Shown: piece by piece, positions 6,869 to 15,240 of the stretch
Layout of the letters: the number at the start of each line of letters is the position of its first letter
How positions within the stretch are numbered: position 1 is the first letter of the stretch
From: a virus
Length of the DNA stretch: 34,680 nucleotides
Virus record (IMG/VR): IMGVR_UViG_3300034167_000387
Span: 1-34,680 of that record
Reading direction: 5' to 3' (one strand)
The notes under the pieces: model-generated
What the model was told of the DNA's origin: nothing
Seen by the model: the letters and a program-made list of their open reading frames with translations, nothing else
Database searches by the model: none
Translations under genes and position numbers: made by a program

Positions 6869-9142
6869 ATGGCAACTCAACTAACTTTCCGCAGAGGCAC
6901 ATCCGAACCAACTCAAGCATCAGGGCTGACTCTTGGTGAACCAGCGTTTAATACCTCGCTGAGTACTTTCCATATTGGACGAGGAGCAGGTGTTACGGCT
7001 GCTTGGGTTGGTGCACAAATCAGTGGTCTGTCTACGGGTATTGCTGCGGGACTTACCTTGCAGGTTCCAACCATGTCTGCGGTTAAAGACTATGTTGCAA
7101 GCACCACATCTGGTGTTGCCACTCTAAACAGTTTAACAGGCGCAGTTACCCTTGCTGCTGGCACCAACATTGGAGTCACCGCTGCTAGTGGAAGTATTAC
7201 TGTTACGAATCAGGGTGTGCAAACCTTTAACGGTGCAACAGGTGCGGTAACAGGTGCATCTCTTGGTGCAAACACCTTCACGGCACTCAATACTTTCAAC
7301 GCAGGTATTACTGCATCATCCATCTACGCGTCCACAGGATCTACCTTTGGTGGAACTCTAAAGGTCGTTGGTGGAGCAACCTTTGATGGACGAGTTTATG
7401 TTGGTGGTAATGCTTTTGTTTACGGTGATTTTACCTCCAATGGTTCTGCGGTATTTGAGAGAGGCGTACAGTTTAAAAGCGGAGTAACATTTGATGCCGC
7501 AGCACACTTCGCAACTGGTTTAACTTCTGCTGGAGATATTCGGTTCAGCGGAACCGCAACAAAAAATATTCGTAGTAGCCAAGCACCCATAGTCATAACT
7601 GGTGTTAGTTCTGGTGCTACTGTTTCGTTAAATCGTATAACTCTACCTGTTACTGCCTCGGCACTGGAGTTGGGTTCGGCATCAGGGAATGTAAATATTG
7701 TAAACACATTTACTAGTGCTGCTGTTCCTGGATTAAGAATCCTAACAGACGATCAGGATTTCATTGGACAGTTCGGAACAGTTATTAAGCCTGGTACTTA
7801 CGCAAGTGCGGAAAGAACACAGACTCTCCAAGACGCAAGCGGCGTAATTGCACTCACTAGTCAGTTGATGGGGGCAGTGAACGGCTCTACCGCTGCAACC
7901 AACGCAGTGACTTCGTTCAACGGACTCACGGGTGCAGTTCAAGGTATTCAATCCTTTAACGGTGCAACAGGTGCAGCCACAGGTGCATCTCTTGGTGCAA
8001 ACACCTTTATTGGACTGAACACATTTAACGGAGGTATCACTACCTCATTCCTCTACGCATCGACTGGTTCTACCTTTGGTGCACGAGTTGATGTTGCTGG
8101 TATTCTTGATGTTGTTGGTGGTGTTACACTGGAATCCACCAGTGATCATGCTGGTGCTGCCAGATTTGCTTCAACAGTTGTTTCCACTGGTTCAGTAACC
8201 GCGAATGGTGGATTGACTGCTTCCACCTTTGATGTGAGTGGTACTGCTCGTTTGGCTAGTACACTTGCTGTTACTGGTGTTCTGACACAAACAGGAGGTG
8301 CTACCTTTGCATCCACCACTGATCATACTGGTGCTGCCAGGTTTGCATCAACGCTTGTTTCCACTGGTTCAGTAACTGCCAACGGCGGATTGACTGCTTC
8401 CACTCTTGATGTTTCGGGAGCGGCTCGTACCACAGGAGATGTTACTGTTGGTGCAACTCTAACAGTCAACGGAAACTTCCAAGTTTACGGAACGCTTACT
8501 ACTGTTAACCGCACAGACCTAAACATTGACGACAAAACCATTACGATGGGTCGCACCCTTGCAAATGATACTCTTGCAGACGGCGGTGGTTTAAGCCTGT
8601 CTGGAACTGCTGCTCGTACATGGACATGGAGCAATACTCGTTCAGCATGGGAAAGTAATCAAGGCGTAAATGTTGCTTCAACTTACGGGTATGCCGTAAA
8701 CGGTACAAGTGTTCTTACAAGTAATACACTGGGCAGCGGTGTTACTGGATCTAGTCTTACCAAAGTTGGAACACTGACAACAGGCGTATGGCAAGCCACA
8801 GCGATTGGTGCAACCTACGGTGGTACGGGAATTATTTCATACACCATTGGTGATGTGCTGTACGCAAACGGCACAAGTTCTCTTGCTAAACTTACTACTA
8901 CCACGGCAGGGTATCTGCTGGCGGCAAACGGTTCTGGTGCTGCTCCTGAGTACAAGCAAGTACTGATTAAAGACGCTGCTGCAAACTCTATTGCCACGAT
9001 CCTATCTGGATCAGGAACTCTTACTGCTACTATTCAGAATGCTACTTCATCAGCCAAGGGAGTTGCATCGTTTGATAACACAAACTTTACTGTTAGTACT
9101 GGAGCAGTTACGATTACAGGAGTAGACGGTGGCACTTACTGA
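6869..9142 (+). CDS. Long tail fibre with Mtd-like head
   Basis: At 757 residues this is the largest complete fibre in the window. The head is MATQLTFRRGTSEPTQASGL then TLGEPAFNTSLSTFHIGRG. Two NGATGA[VA]TGASLGANTF units and many GGATFxSTxDHTGAARFAST-type shaft repeats follow. Then come TLTTVNRTDLNIDDKTITMG with ADGGGLSLSGT, and a C-terminal section with IGATYGGTGIISYTIGDVLY, an arrangement known from cyanophage-type fibres. It ends GVDGGTY. Ribosome site AAGGA sits 8 bases before the ATG. The C-terminal half is a clear paralogue of the 3626 fibre. A trimeric receptor-binding role is inferred. Confidence 0.84.
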   Translation: MATQLTFRRGTSEPTQASGLTLGEPAFNTSLSTFHIGRGAGVTAAWVGAQISGLSTGIAAGLTLQVPTMSAVKDYVASTTSGVATLNSLTGAVTLAAGTNIGVTAASGSITVTNQGVQTFNGATGAVTGASLGANTFTALNTFNAGITASSIYASTGSTFGGTLKVVGGATFDGRVYVGGNAFVYGDFTSNGSAVFERGVQFKSGVTFDAAAHFATGLTSAGDIRFSGTATKNIRSSQAPIVITGVSSGATVSLNRITLPVTASALELGSASGNVNIVNTFTSAAVPGLRILTDDQDFIGQFGTVIKPGTYASAERTQTLQDASGVIALTSQLMGAVNGSTAATNAVTSFNGLTGAVQGIQSFNGATGAATGASLGANTFIGLNTFNGGITTSFLYASTGSTFGARVDVAGILDVVGGVTLESTSDHAGAARFASTVVSTGSVTANGGLTASTFDVSGTARLASTLAVTGVLTQTGGATFASTTDHTGAARFASTLVSTGSVTANGGLTASTLDVSGAARTTGDVTVGATLTVNGNFQVYGTLTTVNRTDLNIDDKTITMGRTLANDTLADGGGLSLSGTAARTWTWSNTRSAWESNQGVNVASTYGYAVNGTSVLTSNTLGSGVTGSSLTKVGTLTTGVWQATAIGATYGGTGIISYTIGDVLYANGTSSLAKLTTTTAGYLLAANGSGAAPEYKQVLIKDAAANSIATILSGSGTLTATIQNATSSAKGVASFDNTNFTVSTGAVTITGVDGGTY
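8033..8167 (+). repeat. Shared fibre block, copy B
   Basis: This 135-bp copy of the block at 4331-4465 encodes FLYASTGSTFGARVDVAG and LDVVGGVTLESTSDHAG. It is equal in length to copy A, with mainly synonymous differences. Confidence 0.82.
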
Positions 9143-9166
9143 TTGAAAATATTATAGTGGTTGGGT

Positions 9167-9188
9167 AGCAGAGCGTAAAGGCTCTGCT
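9167..9188 (+). other. Perfect 8-bp intergenic hairpin
   Basis: AGCAGAGC (9167-9174) pairs perfectly with GCTCTGCT (9181-9188) around loop GTAAAG. It lies in the 86-base gap between the 6869 fibre and the second coiled-coil gene. No U-tract follows, so RNA processing, stabilisation or partial attenuation is more likely than full termination. Confidence 0.6.
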
Positions 9189-9228
9189 GTCCACATACAT
9201 ACTACAGCCTCTTGAAAGGAGATATATT

Positions 9229-9747
9229 ATGGAAAGCAAGAACCCGAACGAAACTATTTTGATTCCCCTTCTAAACAAGCGACTCACTGATCTTGTTGTT
9301 ACAAATATTTTAACTGAAGCCAGGTTACTGTACTGCGAAGAAGAGAAAACAGAACTGAAAACACTGTTGGAGAAAGAGCAGACTGCCGCAAAGCAGTTGG
9401 CTGAAGACAACTCATCTGCTTTCTCCAAAGCACTGCAAGAGCAAACGCAGAGCATTCGTGATACCTGTGAGCAGGAAAAAACTGCTGTGCAACAGGCTGC
9501 GGAGCACAGCAAGCAAGAAATTGCTAAAAATTGGGGGCAAGAACTTGCAACCCAAACAGGAAACCTTAATGCAAGGATTAGTGCCTTAACGGCAGAACTC
9601 CAATCATCCAATCAAATGGTTAGTTCTCTTCGCAAAGAGATTCAGGAGTTAACGGTACCAGTCGTTGTTGTGGAGGAAAAAACTACCCCACAACCGAAGC
9701 GAAACAGCAAAAAACTGGCTCCTGCAATGAGTAGTGATACCTACTAA
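9229..9747 (+). CDS. Coiled-coil protein of fibre cassette 2
   Basis: This 172-residue protein has an AAAGGAG ribosome site about 8 bases before the ATG. The N-terminus MESKNPNETILIPLLNKRLT matches the small 5740 protein. Residues about 30-145 are a long Glu/Lys/Gln/Ala-rich predicted coiled coil, followed by a Pro- and Lys-containing tail (TTPQPKRNSKKLAP). There is no signal peptide or catalytic motif. It lies just upstream of the 9769 fibre, mirroring the 5740/5964 pair. The longer coil is either an elaboration of the 5740 type or that gene is a shortened copy. A structural or assembly role is inferred. Confidence 0.8.
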   Translation: MESKNPNETILIPLLNKRLTDLVVTNILTEARLLYCEEEKTELKTLLEKEQTAAKQLAEDNSSAFSKALQEQTQSIRDTCEQEKTAVQQAAEHSKQEIAKNWGQELATQTGNLNARISALTAELQSSNQMVSSLRKEIQELTVPVVVVEEKTTPQPKRNSKKLAPAMSSDTY

Positions 9748-9750
9748 ATA
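9743..9750 (+). promoter_or_regulatory. T4-type late-promoter-like ACTAAATA
   Basis: ACTAAATA overlaps the TAA stop of the 9229 gene and lies 18 bases before the TTG start of the 9769 fibre, with AGGAG between. It resembles the T4 late promoter core TATAAATA. It is judged by motif and position only. Confidence 0.5.
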
Positions 9751-9768
9751 GGGGTAGGAGAATTTACA

Positions 9769-11895
9769 TTGGCAACACAAATTCAAATCAAGCGTGGCTC
9801 TACCACTCCAGCAGGACTAACTGTTGGCGAAAGTGCCATGAACACGAGCACCAACCAAATCTACTTGGGTGGAACGGGTGGAACTGTTTTGGTTGGTGGA
9901 GAAGTCACGGGTGGTGTAGACATGGGTGCAGGTTCGGCTGTTTCTGCCAATCGCATTCCCACACAGAGTGGTGTCTACAACTATGTTCGCAATAGTACCG
10001 TTACTTCGTTTAATGGACTCACAGGAGCCGTGGGTGGTGTGTGTGCAGCGCAAGCAAACACCTTTACCGCACTACAGACATTCACGGCAGGTATTTCCGC
10101 TGCGGGTGGCATGACGCTTGACGGCGGCAAGGTGTGGCACTCCCTAAATGACGGAATCACATCTGGTCTTGATGCAGGATTGGTTCACGGCGTGTGTGGT
10201 TCTAGATTCTTGGAGAACCTACAGACAGGTCTGCTGTACGGTGGACTCATTAGTGTGAACGCAGGAAACACTGCACAAGTGGATATTACCGCAGGTGCAG
10301 GAATAGTTGTTTCTCCTGGAGCATCACTCACAGCATACCCTATTCCCACGGTTACACCTGTTACATGGGCAGCAAAAACAGGGGTCACCCTTGCTGGATT
10401 GACTAGTAGTGACGAAACATGGATTGCTATTGATAGCAGTGGTAATCTTGTACAAACGCTTGTTGCATTTACTGATGCACAGTACTCTTCACAGATTCCC
10501 CTTGGCGCAGCACTTCACTTGTCGCGCACATACATTCAGTTGGTCAAGGGATATCCCCATGTTTCGTATGGACAACCAGAGCAGTTTGATCCGTTTATTC
10601 GTGCATTCGGAAACTTGAAACTATCGGGACACGAAATCTCTGCAAACGGAGCAAACCTAAATGTGAATCGCAGCGCAGGAAAAGCGTATGCGATGGGAAG
10701 AAACTACAGCAACGATCCAAACAATCCCAACATTGTTACCGATACGAGTGCTGCTCCTGCAACTGGAATATATCGTTTCTATCGCAACGGAAGTGGTGCA
10801 TTCACTACCGTTATCAACTCAGCAATTGATCCAACCAAGTACGATGACGGAACAGGCACTCTGCACACCACCACTTCTGCAAAGTTTACGATTCAGCGAA
10901 TATTCTATCTGCCTAATGAGCCATCTTTGTTGGGTGTCTATTACGGAAGACAAGAGTACAATTCCATTTCGGATGCACAGGCAAACATTCCATTTGAACC
11001 GTTTTCTGAAAGCGATTCTACGGCAACACAGGGCATTTTCTGTGGATGGCTCATAGTTCAAGGAAACTGCACAGCCTTAAACGACACAGCCGATGCCAAA
11101 TTTATTAATGCAGGGCTGTTTCGAAACACTTCAAATATTGGTGGTGGCGGTCTTGCAATTGCGTCTATTGACGACTTGAGTGATGTTACAACAACCACAC
11201 CATCCAACAACCAAGTGCTTCGATGGAACAGTGGCACAGCACAGTGGGTAAACAGCGATGTTTCCTCCTTGGCTGTTTCGTCCTTTAATGGACTCACTGG
11301 CGCAGTCACGGGTGTCACGGTGGGTGGTGCAAACACCTTCACGGAACTCAATAGTTTCAATGCAGGTGTTTCTGCATCTGCTCTTACAGTTTCAGGTGGA
11401 GCAACCTTCTCAGGTAATGTGTACTTGGGAGATTCCGCAACAGGAGTTACTGCCGAGTCAAATGATTTTGTGAGAATACTGGGAGGCACAGGAAGTGCAG
11501 CGTTCAAGTCTGGTTTTTACCAAACATATAAAGTACTTGCTGGATCTACAACTGGTGTTATATGTGCAACTCCAGAATTTAATTCTAATACCACTAGTGG
11601 TAGTTCTACTTTGGAAATTACTATATCATATACTCACCTTGTTGCTGGTCCCGTTTATACGACACCTATTGTTCATAAAATTATAATTCCTCTGATTTTT
11701 AGTTACGATGGTCTAATAGTTCTGGGTGATTATACGGAGTCAATTGTTAAAGGGGACTCTGGTTACTCACCACTCACTTTTACCATAGGTACGGAGGGAG
11801 GTTATTATAACAGATTAAAAATTTCTACCACTACACCAGCAGATGCTAAATTTACTTCTGGTCGGGGATTCCGAACAACAGTACAGGTACACTAA
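9769..11895 (+). CDS. Long tail fibre / spike with Mtd-like head (TTG start)
   Basis: This 708-residue fibre starts at TTG, chosen because AGGAG lies at correct spacing and the conserved head MATQIQIKRGSTTPAGLTVG begins there. The head continues ESAMNTSTNQIYLGG. A SFNGLTGAVGGV repeat follows. Then comes a long non-repetitive domain (about residues 120-470, including KVWHSLNDGITSGLDAGLVH and a late IFCGWLIVQGNCTALNDTAD segment), then IDDLSDVTTTTPSNNQVLRW, another SFNGLTGAVTGV unit, and a short C-terminal domain. It lacks the DGGTF tail. The large central domain distinguishes it from the 3626/6869 type. Ligand and enzymatic activity are not evident. Confidence 0.83.
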   Translation: MATQIQIKRGSTTPAGLTVGESAMNTSTNQIYLGGTGGTVLVGGEVTGGVDMGAGSAVSANRIPTQSGVYNYVRNSTVTSFNGLTGAVGGVCAAQANTFTALQTFTAGISAAGGMTLDGGKVWHSLNDGITSGLDAGLVHGVCGSRFLENLQTGLLYGGLISVNAGNTAQVDITAGAGIVVSPGASLTAYPIPTVTPVTWAAKTGVTLAGLTSSDETWIAIDSSGNLVQTLVAFTDAQYSSQIPLGAALHLSRTYIQLVKGYPHVSYGQPEQFDPFIRAFGNLKLSGHEISANGANLNVNRSAGKAYAMGRNYSNDPNNPNIVTDTSAAPATGIYRFYRNGSGAFTTVINSAIDPTKYDDGTGTLHTTTSAKFTIQRIFYLPNEPSLLGVYYGRQEYNSISDAQANIPFEPFSESDSTATQGIFCGWLIVQGNCTALNDTADAKFINAGLFRNTSNIGGGGLAIASIDDLSDVTTTTPSNNQVLRWNSGTAQWVNSDVSSLAVSSFNGLTGAVTGVTVGGANTFTELNSFNAGVSASALTVSGGATFSGNVYLGDSATGVTAESNDFVRILGGTGSAAFKSGFYQTYKVLAGSTTGVICATPEFNSNTTSGSSTLEITISYTHLVAGPVYTTPIVHKIIIPLIFSYDGLIVLGDYTESIVKGDSGYSPLTFTIGTEGGYYNRLKISTTTPADAKFTSGRGFRTTVQVH

Positions 11896-11896
11896 A

Positions 11897-12316
11897 ATGA
11901 TAAGCAAAAAGTACACAGTAAACTCAGTAGACTCAACTAATTTGCAAATCAGTGATATTACTGCAACCGATACTACCGCTGAAACTACCACGGCAGTATA
12001 CTCATTCACCATTGGAGAAGTACAGGGAGTGGTGTATCTAGTGCCACGAGAAGGAGTTTCTCATGTTGTGTTTGAAGCACTAAATAACTTTGTGCAGTCT
12101 CTAGAAGACGCAGAAACTAATTTTAATGCTCACACATTTTTCCGATTCATTATGGCAGCAGCAATACACCACCAAACAGAAACAGGCATAGTGTCTCTTA
12201 TATACAAGACCAAATCTGCACAGAAGCACAGAATTTATCAACTAATGTCTACACGCACGGGAATTCCTGCTGTGAACGAGTGGGAAGCAGAAATGACTGA
12301 AGGGGGTGTTGACTAA
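11897..12316 (+). CDS. Unknown small protein within fibre cluster
   Basis: This 139-residue protein starts at the ATG one base after the upstream stop (MISKKYTVNSVDSTNLQISD); the longer upstream frame overlaps the 9769 fibre and is rejected. It is mixed in composition, with Thr-rich N-terminal strands (TATDTTAETTTAVYSF), a VQGVVYLVPREGVSHVVFEA segment and probable helices (NAHTFFRFIMAAAIHHQTET). It is not beta-repetitive like its neighbours, so it may be an accessory or fibre-assembly factor. I do not recognise the family. Its stop overlaps the next ATG by one base (TAATG), implying translational coupling. Confidence 0.7.
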   Translation: MISKKYTVNSVDSTNLQISDITATDTTAETTTAVYSFTIGEVQGVVYLVPREGVSHVVFEALNNFVQSLEDAETNFNAHTFFRFIMAAAIHHQTETGIVSLIYKTKSAQKHRIYQLMSTRTGIPAVNEWEAEMTEGGVD

Positions 12317-13059
12317 TGGCAGTAGTTTCATACAATTCCGTTGGTGGGTACTCCACTGGTCTAACAATGACCGCTGTGATTGATCCCACTGCTAATATTA
12401 CTGGTGTTGGTGCAACATTCACAGGAACCTTTAGTGGCACAACAGGATCATTCTCTAGACTACTGACTGCAAGTGCGGGTATCACCACATCATTCATATA
12501 CGCTTCCACAGGATCTACCTTTGGTGCACGAGTCGATGTTGCTGGCATTCTTGATGTTGTTGGTGGAGTCACACTAGAATCAACTCTTGATGTAGTGGGT
12601 GTTTCTAGATTTGCTGGTGGTGTGACTTTTGCAGGAACACTTCAAGGAGCAACAGCATCTTTTAATAGATTAGTAAGTTTTACCGCAGGACTGTCGGGAA
12701 CAGGCATTACACTCAGCGGAAATCTGTCTGCTGCCACAAAGTCATTCGTGATTCCCCATCCAACCAAGCCGCACATGACACTGCAACACGGTTCGTTGGA
12801 AGGACCAGAAAACGGCGTGTATGTTCGTGGTCGGCTCACAGACACGGATACTATTCCGCTTCCTGAGTACTGGCATGGACTCGTTGACAGCAGCACCATT
12901 ACAGCATCTCTTACGGAGATCGGCAACTGCAACCACCACTGGATAGCCGCAGTGGAGGGCTATACAGTCACAGTGAACAGCGAGAGTGGTGCTATTGACT
13001 GCTTCTATACCGTGTGGGGTGAACGAAAAGATGTGGGCAAAATGCCTGTGGAGTATTAA
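12316..13059 (+). CDS. Short tail fibre with HPTKP/LEGPE C-terminal domain
   Basis: This 247-residue protein has an N-terminal half of fibre shaft repeats (TGTFSGTTGSFSRLLTASAG; STGSTFGARVDVAGILDVVG), nearly identical to blocks in the 3626 and 6869 fibres. The C-terminal half (about residues 140-247) is a distinct domain with FVIPHPTKPHMTLQHGSLEG, then VYVRGRLTDTDTIPLPEYW, and TVWGERKDVGKMPVEY at the end. I know this domain at the C-termini of fibre-like proteins in marine phages and some bacteria. It has no Mtd-like head, so it probably attaches through another fibre. The start overlaps the upstream stop (TAATG). Confidence 0.8.
   Translation: MAVVSYNSVGGYSTGLTMTAVIDPTANITGVGATFTGTFSGTTGSFSRLLTASAGITTSFIYASTGSTFGARVDVAGILDVVGGVTLESTLDVVGVSRFAGGVTFAGTLQGATASFNRLVSFTAGLSGTGITLSGNLSAATKSFVIPHPTKPHMTLQHGSLEGPENGVYVRGRLTDTDTIPLPEYWHGLVDSSTITASLTEIGNCNHHWIAAVEGYTVTVNSESGAIDCFYTVWGERKDVGKMPVEY
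12478..12592 (+). repeat. Shared fibre block, copy C
   Basis: This third copy of the shaft block found at 4331-4465 and 8033-8167 encodes FIYASTGSTFGARVDVAG and LDVVGGVTLEST, and then diverges. Confidence 0.78.
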
Positions 13060-13061
13060 TC

Positions 13062-13763
13062 ATGGCTGTGCAATACAATGCTGGCACTATAGCCACTGAT
13101 GGACTCGTTATTCTGATTGATCCAGGTTCGGAGCAATCATATAATGGTTCTGGTGTAACCATGACCAACCGTACAGGAAACGGACTGAACGGAACGCTGA
13201 CCAATAGCCCCACATACACTTACGCTAATGCGGGATCGTACATCACTACGGATGGTTCCAACGACCGCATTCAGTTTCCTGATAGCAGTCAGTACCAATT
13301 CCTGGGAACATCACCCTTTACCATTGATATGTGGATATATCCACTTGCAGTTGGTGGATATCAGCGAATACTAAACCGTGAAAGCAATCCTGGTGGTCTT
13401 CGTGATGGTTATACTGCATGGTTTTTAGTAAGTACGGGAGTTTATTATATTGGATTTGAGCGATTCGGTGCTAATGTGAATGGGGGAATTAGTACCACCA
13501 TTAGTAACCCAATAGGAATATGGCACAATTTTTCTTTTGTGTACAACGGAACCACTCTAACAATATATCAGTCTGGATTGCAAATCGCAGCCGCCACCTC
13601 AAGCCCAAGTATTACCAACACAACAGAATTGTTGGCTTTTGGTGGAGCAATAACATACGGTTCGTACTCAAACAACAGATTCGGACAGATCAAAGTGTAT
13701 AACCGTGGTTTATCCGCAACCGAAGTATATAACAACTACACCGCTATACGAGGAAGGTACTAA
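13062..13763 (+). CDS. LamG / concanavalin A-like lectin protein 1
   Basis: This 233-residue protein has a laminin-G-type jelly-roll pattern throughout: an early GLVILIDPGSEQSYNG strand, YITTDGSNDRIQFPDS (matching the family FDGxNDxI turn), FTIDMWIYP, WHNFSFVYNGTTLTIYQSG, and the closing IKVYNRGLSATEVYNNYTA. No signal peptide is present, consistent with a virion protein. It is the first of three tandem paralogues. LamG domains bind glycans or proteins, so a receptor-binding role at the fibre tips is inferred. The ATG lies 2 bases after the previous stop, with GGAG upstream. Confidence 0.86.
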   Translation: MAVQYNAGTIATDGLVILIDPGSEQSYNGSGVTMTNRTGNGLNGTLTNSPTYTYANAGSYITTDGSNDRIQFPDSSQYQFLGTSPFTIDMWIYPLAVGGYQRILNRESNPGGLRDGYTAWFLVSTGVYYIGFERFGANVNGGISTTISNPIGIWHNFSFVYNGTTLTIYQSGLQIAAATSSPSITNTTELLAFGGAITYGSYSNNRFGQIKVYNRGLSATEVYNNYTAIRGRY

Positions 13764-13768
13764 CTCTA

Positions 13769-14491
13769 ATGGCTCTTCAACACTCACCACAAATACCTGG
13801 GGACGGCATCATCTGGTTCATGGATGGGGCTAATTATCGCTGTTATGCTGGTACAGGTTTAACTGCTTCAGACATAAACACAACCACAACAAAATATTCT
13901 GGTTCTTTGGTGAATGGGGCAACATTTAGCAGAGAAGGTGGTGGATGTTTTGTGTTTGACGGCACTAATGACTATATTACAGCAGGAGATGTTCTAGACC
14001 AAACCGCATCTGATATCTCTTTGGTATGTTGGGGAAACCTGCCGACTTTAAATAGTAGCGCATCACAGGTGAATGCATTCATTCACAAGTTTGGGGCAAA
14101 CGGCAACTACCGCTTATATGTAAGCGGTGTATCTCCAGCAACTAGTGGTAGTTTAAACTATCAGATACGAAACAGTGTGAGCACAATTGATGCTATAAGC
14201 AATTATGTGGGGCTTCCAACCGTTACAATAAATACATGGAATCATATGGTGCTTACTCACTCGTATGCTTCCCGTGCTGTGCGGTTGTATCTGAATGGAA
14301 CTCTTCGGAGTAGTTGCACATTTGGAATAGATCGTGGAGATACAGCGGCAACCCTTGACTTGGGTTACGCATCAAACAACGCTGCGTATCTTAATGGAAA
14401 GATAGCCGTTGCTATGATATACAATCGTGTGCTTTCGGCAGATGAAGTTTCCCTTATGTACACATCTACGAAAGGCAGGTTTGGACTGTAA
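13769..14491 (+). CDS. LamG / concanavalin A-like lectin protein 2
   Basis: This 240-residue paralogue of the previous gene shows GDGIIWFMDGANYRCYAGTG, the FDGTNDYI turn at about residue 67, SLVCWGNLP, WNHMVLTHSYASRAVRLYLN and AMIYNRVLSADEVSLMYTS near the end. Its surface segments differ strongly from the first copy, whereas the start and end motifs are conserved. This suggests diversifying binding surfaces on one scaffold. It begins 5 bases after the previous stop and its own stop overlaps the next ATG (TAATG). Confidence 0.86.
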   Translation: MALQHSPQIPGDGIIWFMDGANYRCYAGTGLTASDINTTTTKYSGSLVNGATFSREGGGCFVFDGTNDYITAGDVLDQTASDISLVCWGNLPTLNSSASQVNAFIHKFGANGNYRLYVSGVSPATSGSLNYQIRNSVSTIDAISNYVGLPTVTINTWNHMVLTHSYASRAVRLYLNGTLRSSCTFGIDRGDTAATLDLGYASNNAAYLNGKIAVAMIYNRVLSADEVSLMYTSTKGRFGL

Positions 14492-15240
14492 TGGCAATAC
14501 ACGCAGGACCAGATACAACTGATTCAAATATCATATTTCAGTTTGATGCGCGTAATACTCGCTCGTATCCTGGATCGGGTTCTGTTTTATCTGATTTGGC
14601 TTCGCAGTTTTCTGGTAGTACGCTTACTAATGGTGCGGTGTACAGTCAGGAATCTTATGGAAGCATTTTGTTTGACGGAACAAATGATAATATAGAAACA
14701 CCAATACGAGCAGAAACATATGTACCCGCTCTTTCTAGTTGGTCTATGGCGTGTTGGATCAAAGTCACTAATTTTCCAACTGGTGGCGCAACAAATAGAG
14801 AGGGAATGGTGTTTGGTAGCGCGTACTATTCGGGAACAGGAATTTATTTTTCTTGTACTCCAGCAGGAGACTTTAGAGTTCGTGGGTATATTCGAGGACA
14901 AGATCAGCAAAGGATTACTAGTAATTACAGTTTAGTATTGAACAAAGCGCACAATCTGTGTATTGTTAATGATCGTTCTGATACAACCTTCAAACTGTAT
15001 ATTGATGGAGTATTGAAAGAATCAATAACTAGTGCTAGTCAGCAATACAATCCAGCATTAGCCATAGCACCAAATTTTGAAAATATTCGTATAAACAGAA
15101 ATCAAATTGATGGTGGTGGAGATCAAACATACACATACTTTCAAGGTTATGGATATCAGGCAAGCATTTATAACAAAGCACTTTCTGCGTCAGAAGTGCT
15201 TTCAAACTATAACGCACTACGAGGGAGATTTGAACTATGA
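14491..15240 (+). CDS. LamG / concanavalin A-like lectin protein 3
   Basis: This 249-residue third paralogue carries NIIFQFDARNTRSYPGSGS, the FDGTNDNI turn, WSMACWIKV, KAHNLCIVNDRSDTTFKLYI and ASIYNKALSASEVLSNYNAL followed by RGRFEL. All three LamG proteins end [YL]xxxxxxRGR[FY] or similar after the LSA[TDS]EV motif. It overlaps both neighbours (TAATG at the start, ATGA at the end), so the three lectins and the following small gene look co-translated. A receptor-binding role is inferred. Confidence 0.86.
   Translation: MAIHAGPDTTDSNIIFQFDARNTRSYPGSGSVLSDLASQFSGSTLTNGAVYSQESYGSILFDGTNDNIETPIRAETYVPALSSWSMACWIKVTNFPTGGATNREGMVFGSAYYSGTGIYFSCTPAGDFRVRGYIRGQDQQRITSNYSLVLNKAHNLCIVNDRSDTTFKLYIDGVLKESITSASQQYNPALAIAPNFENIRINRNQIDGGGDQTYTYFQGYGYQASIYNKALSASEVLSNYNALRGRFEL

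Noticed and set aside
14229-14236. AATAAATA inside the second LamG gene as a promoter
   Set aside because: It is internal to a coding frame with no gene start nearby, so it is likely a chance match. A similar case is CATAAATA near 16497.
13062-15240. A diversity-generating retroelement acting on the LamG or Mtd-headed genes
   Set aside because: No reverse transcriptase, template repeat or adenine-targeted variable repeat pair was seen in the window; it could still lie elsewhere in the genome.
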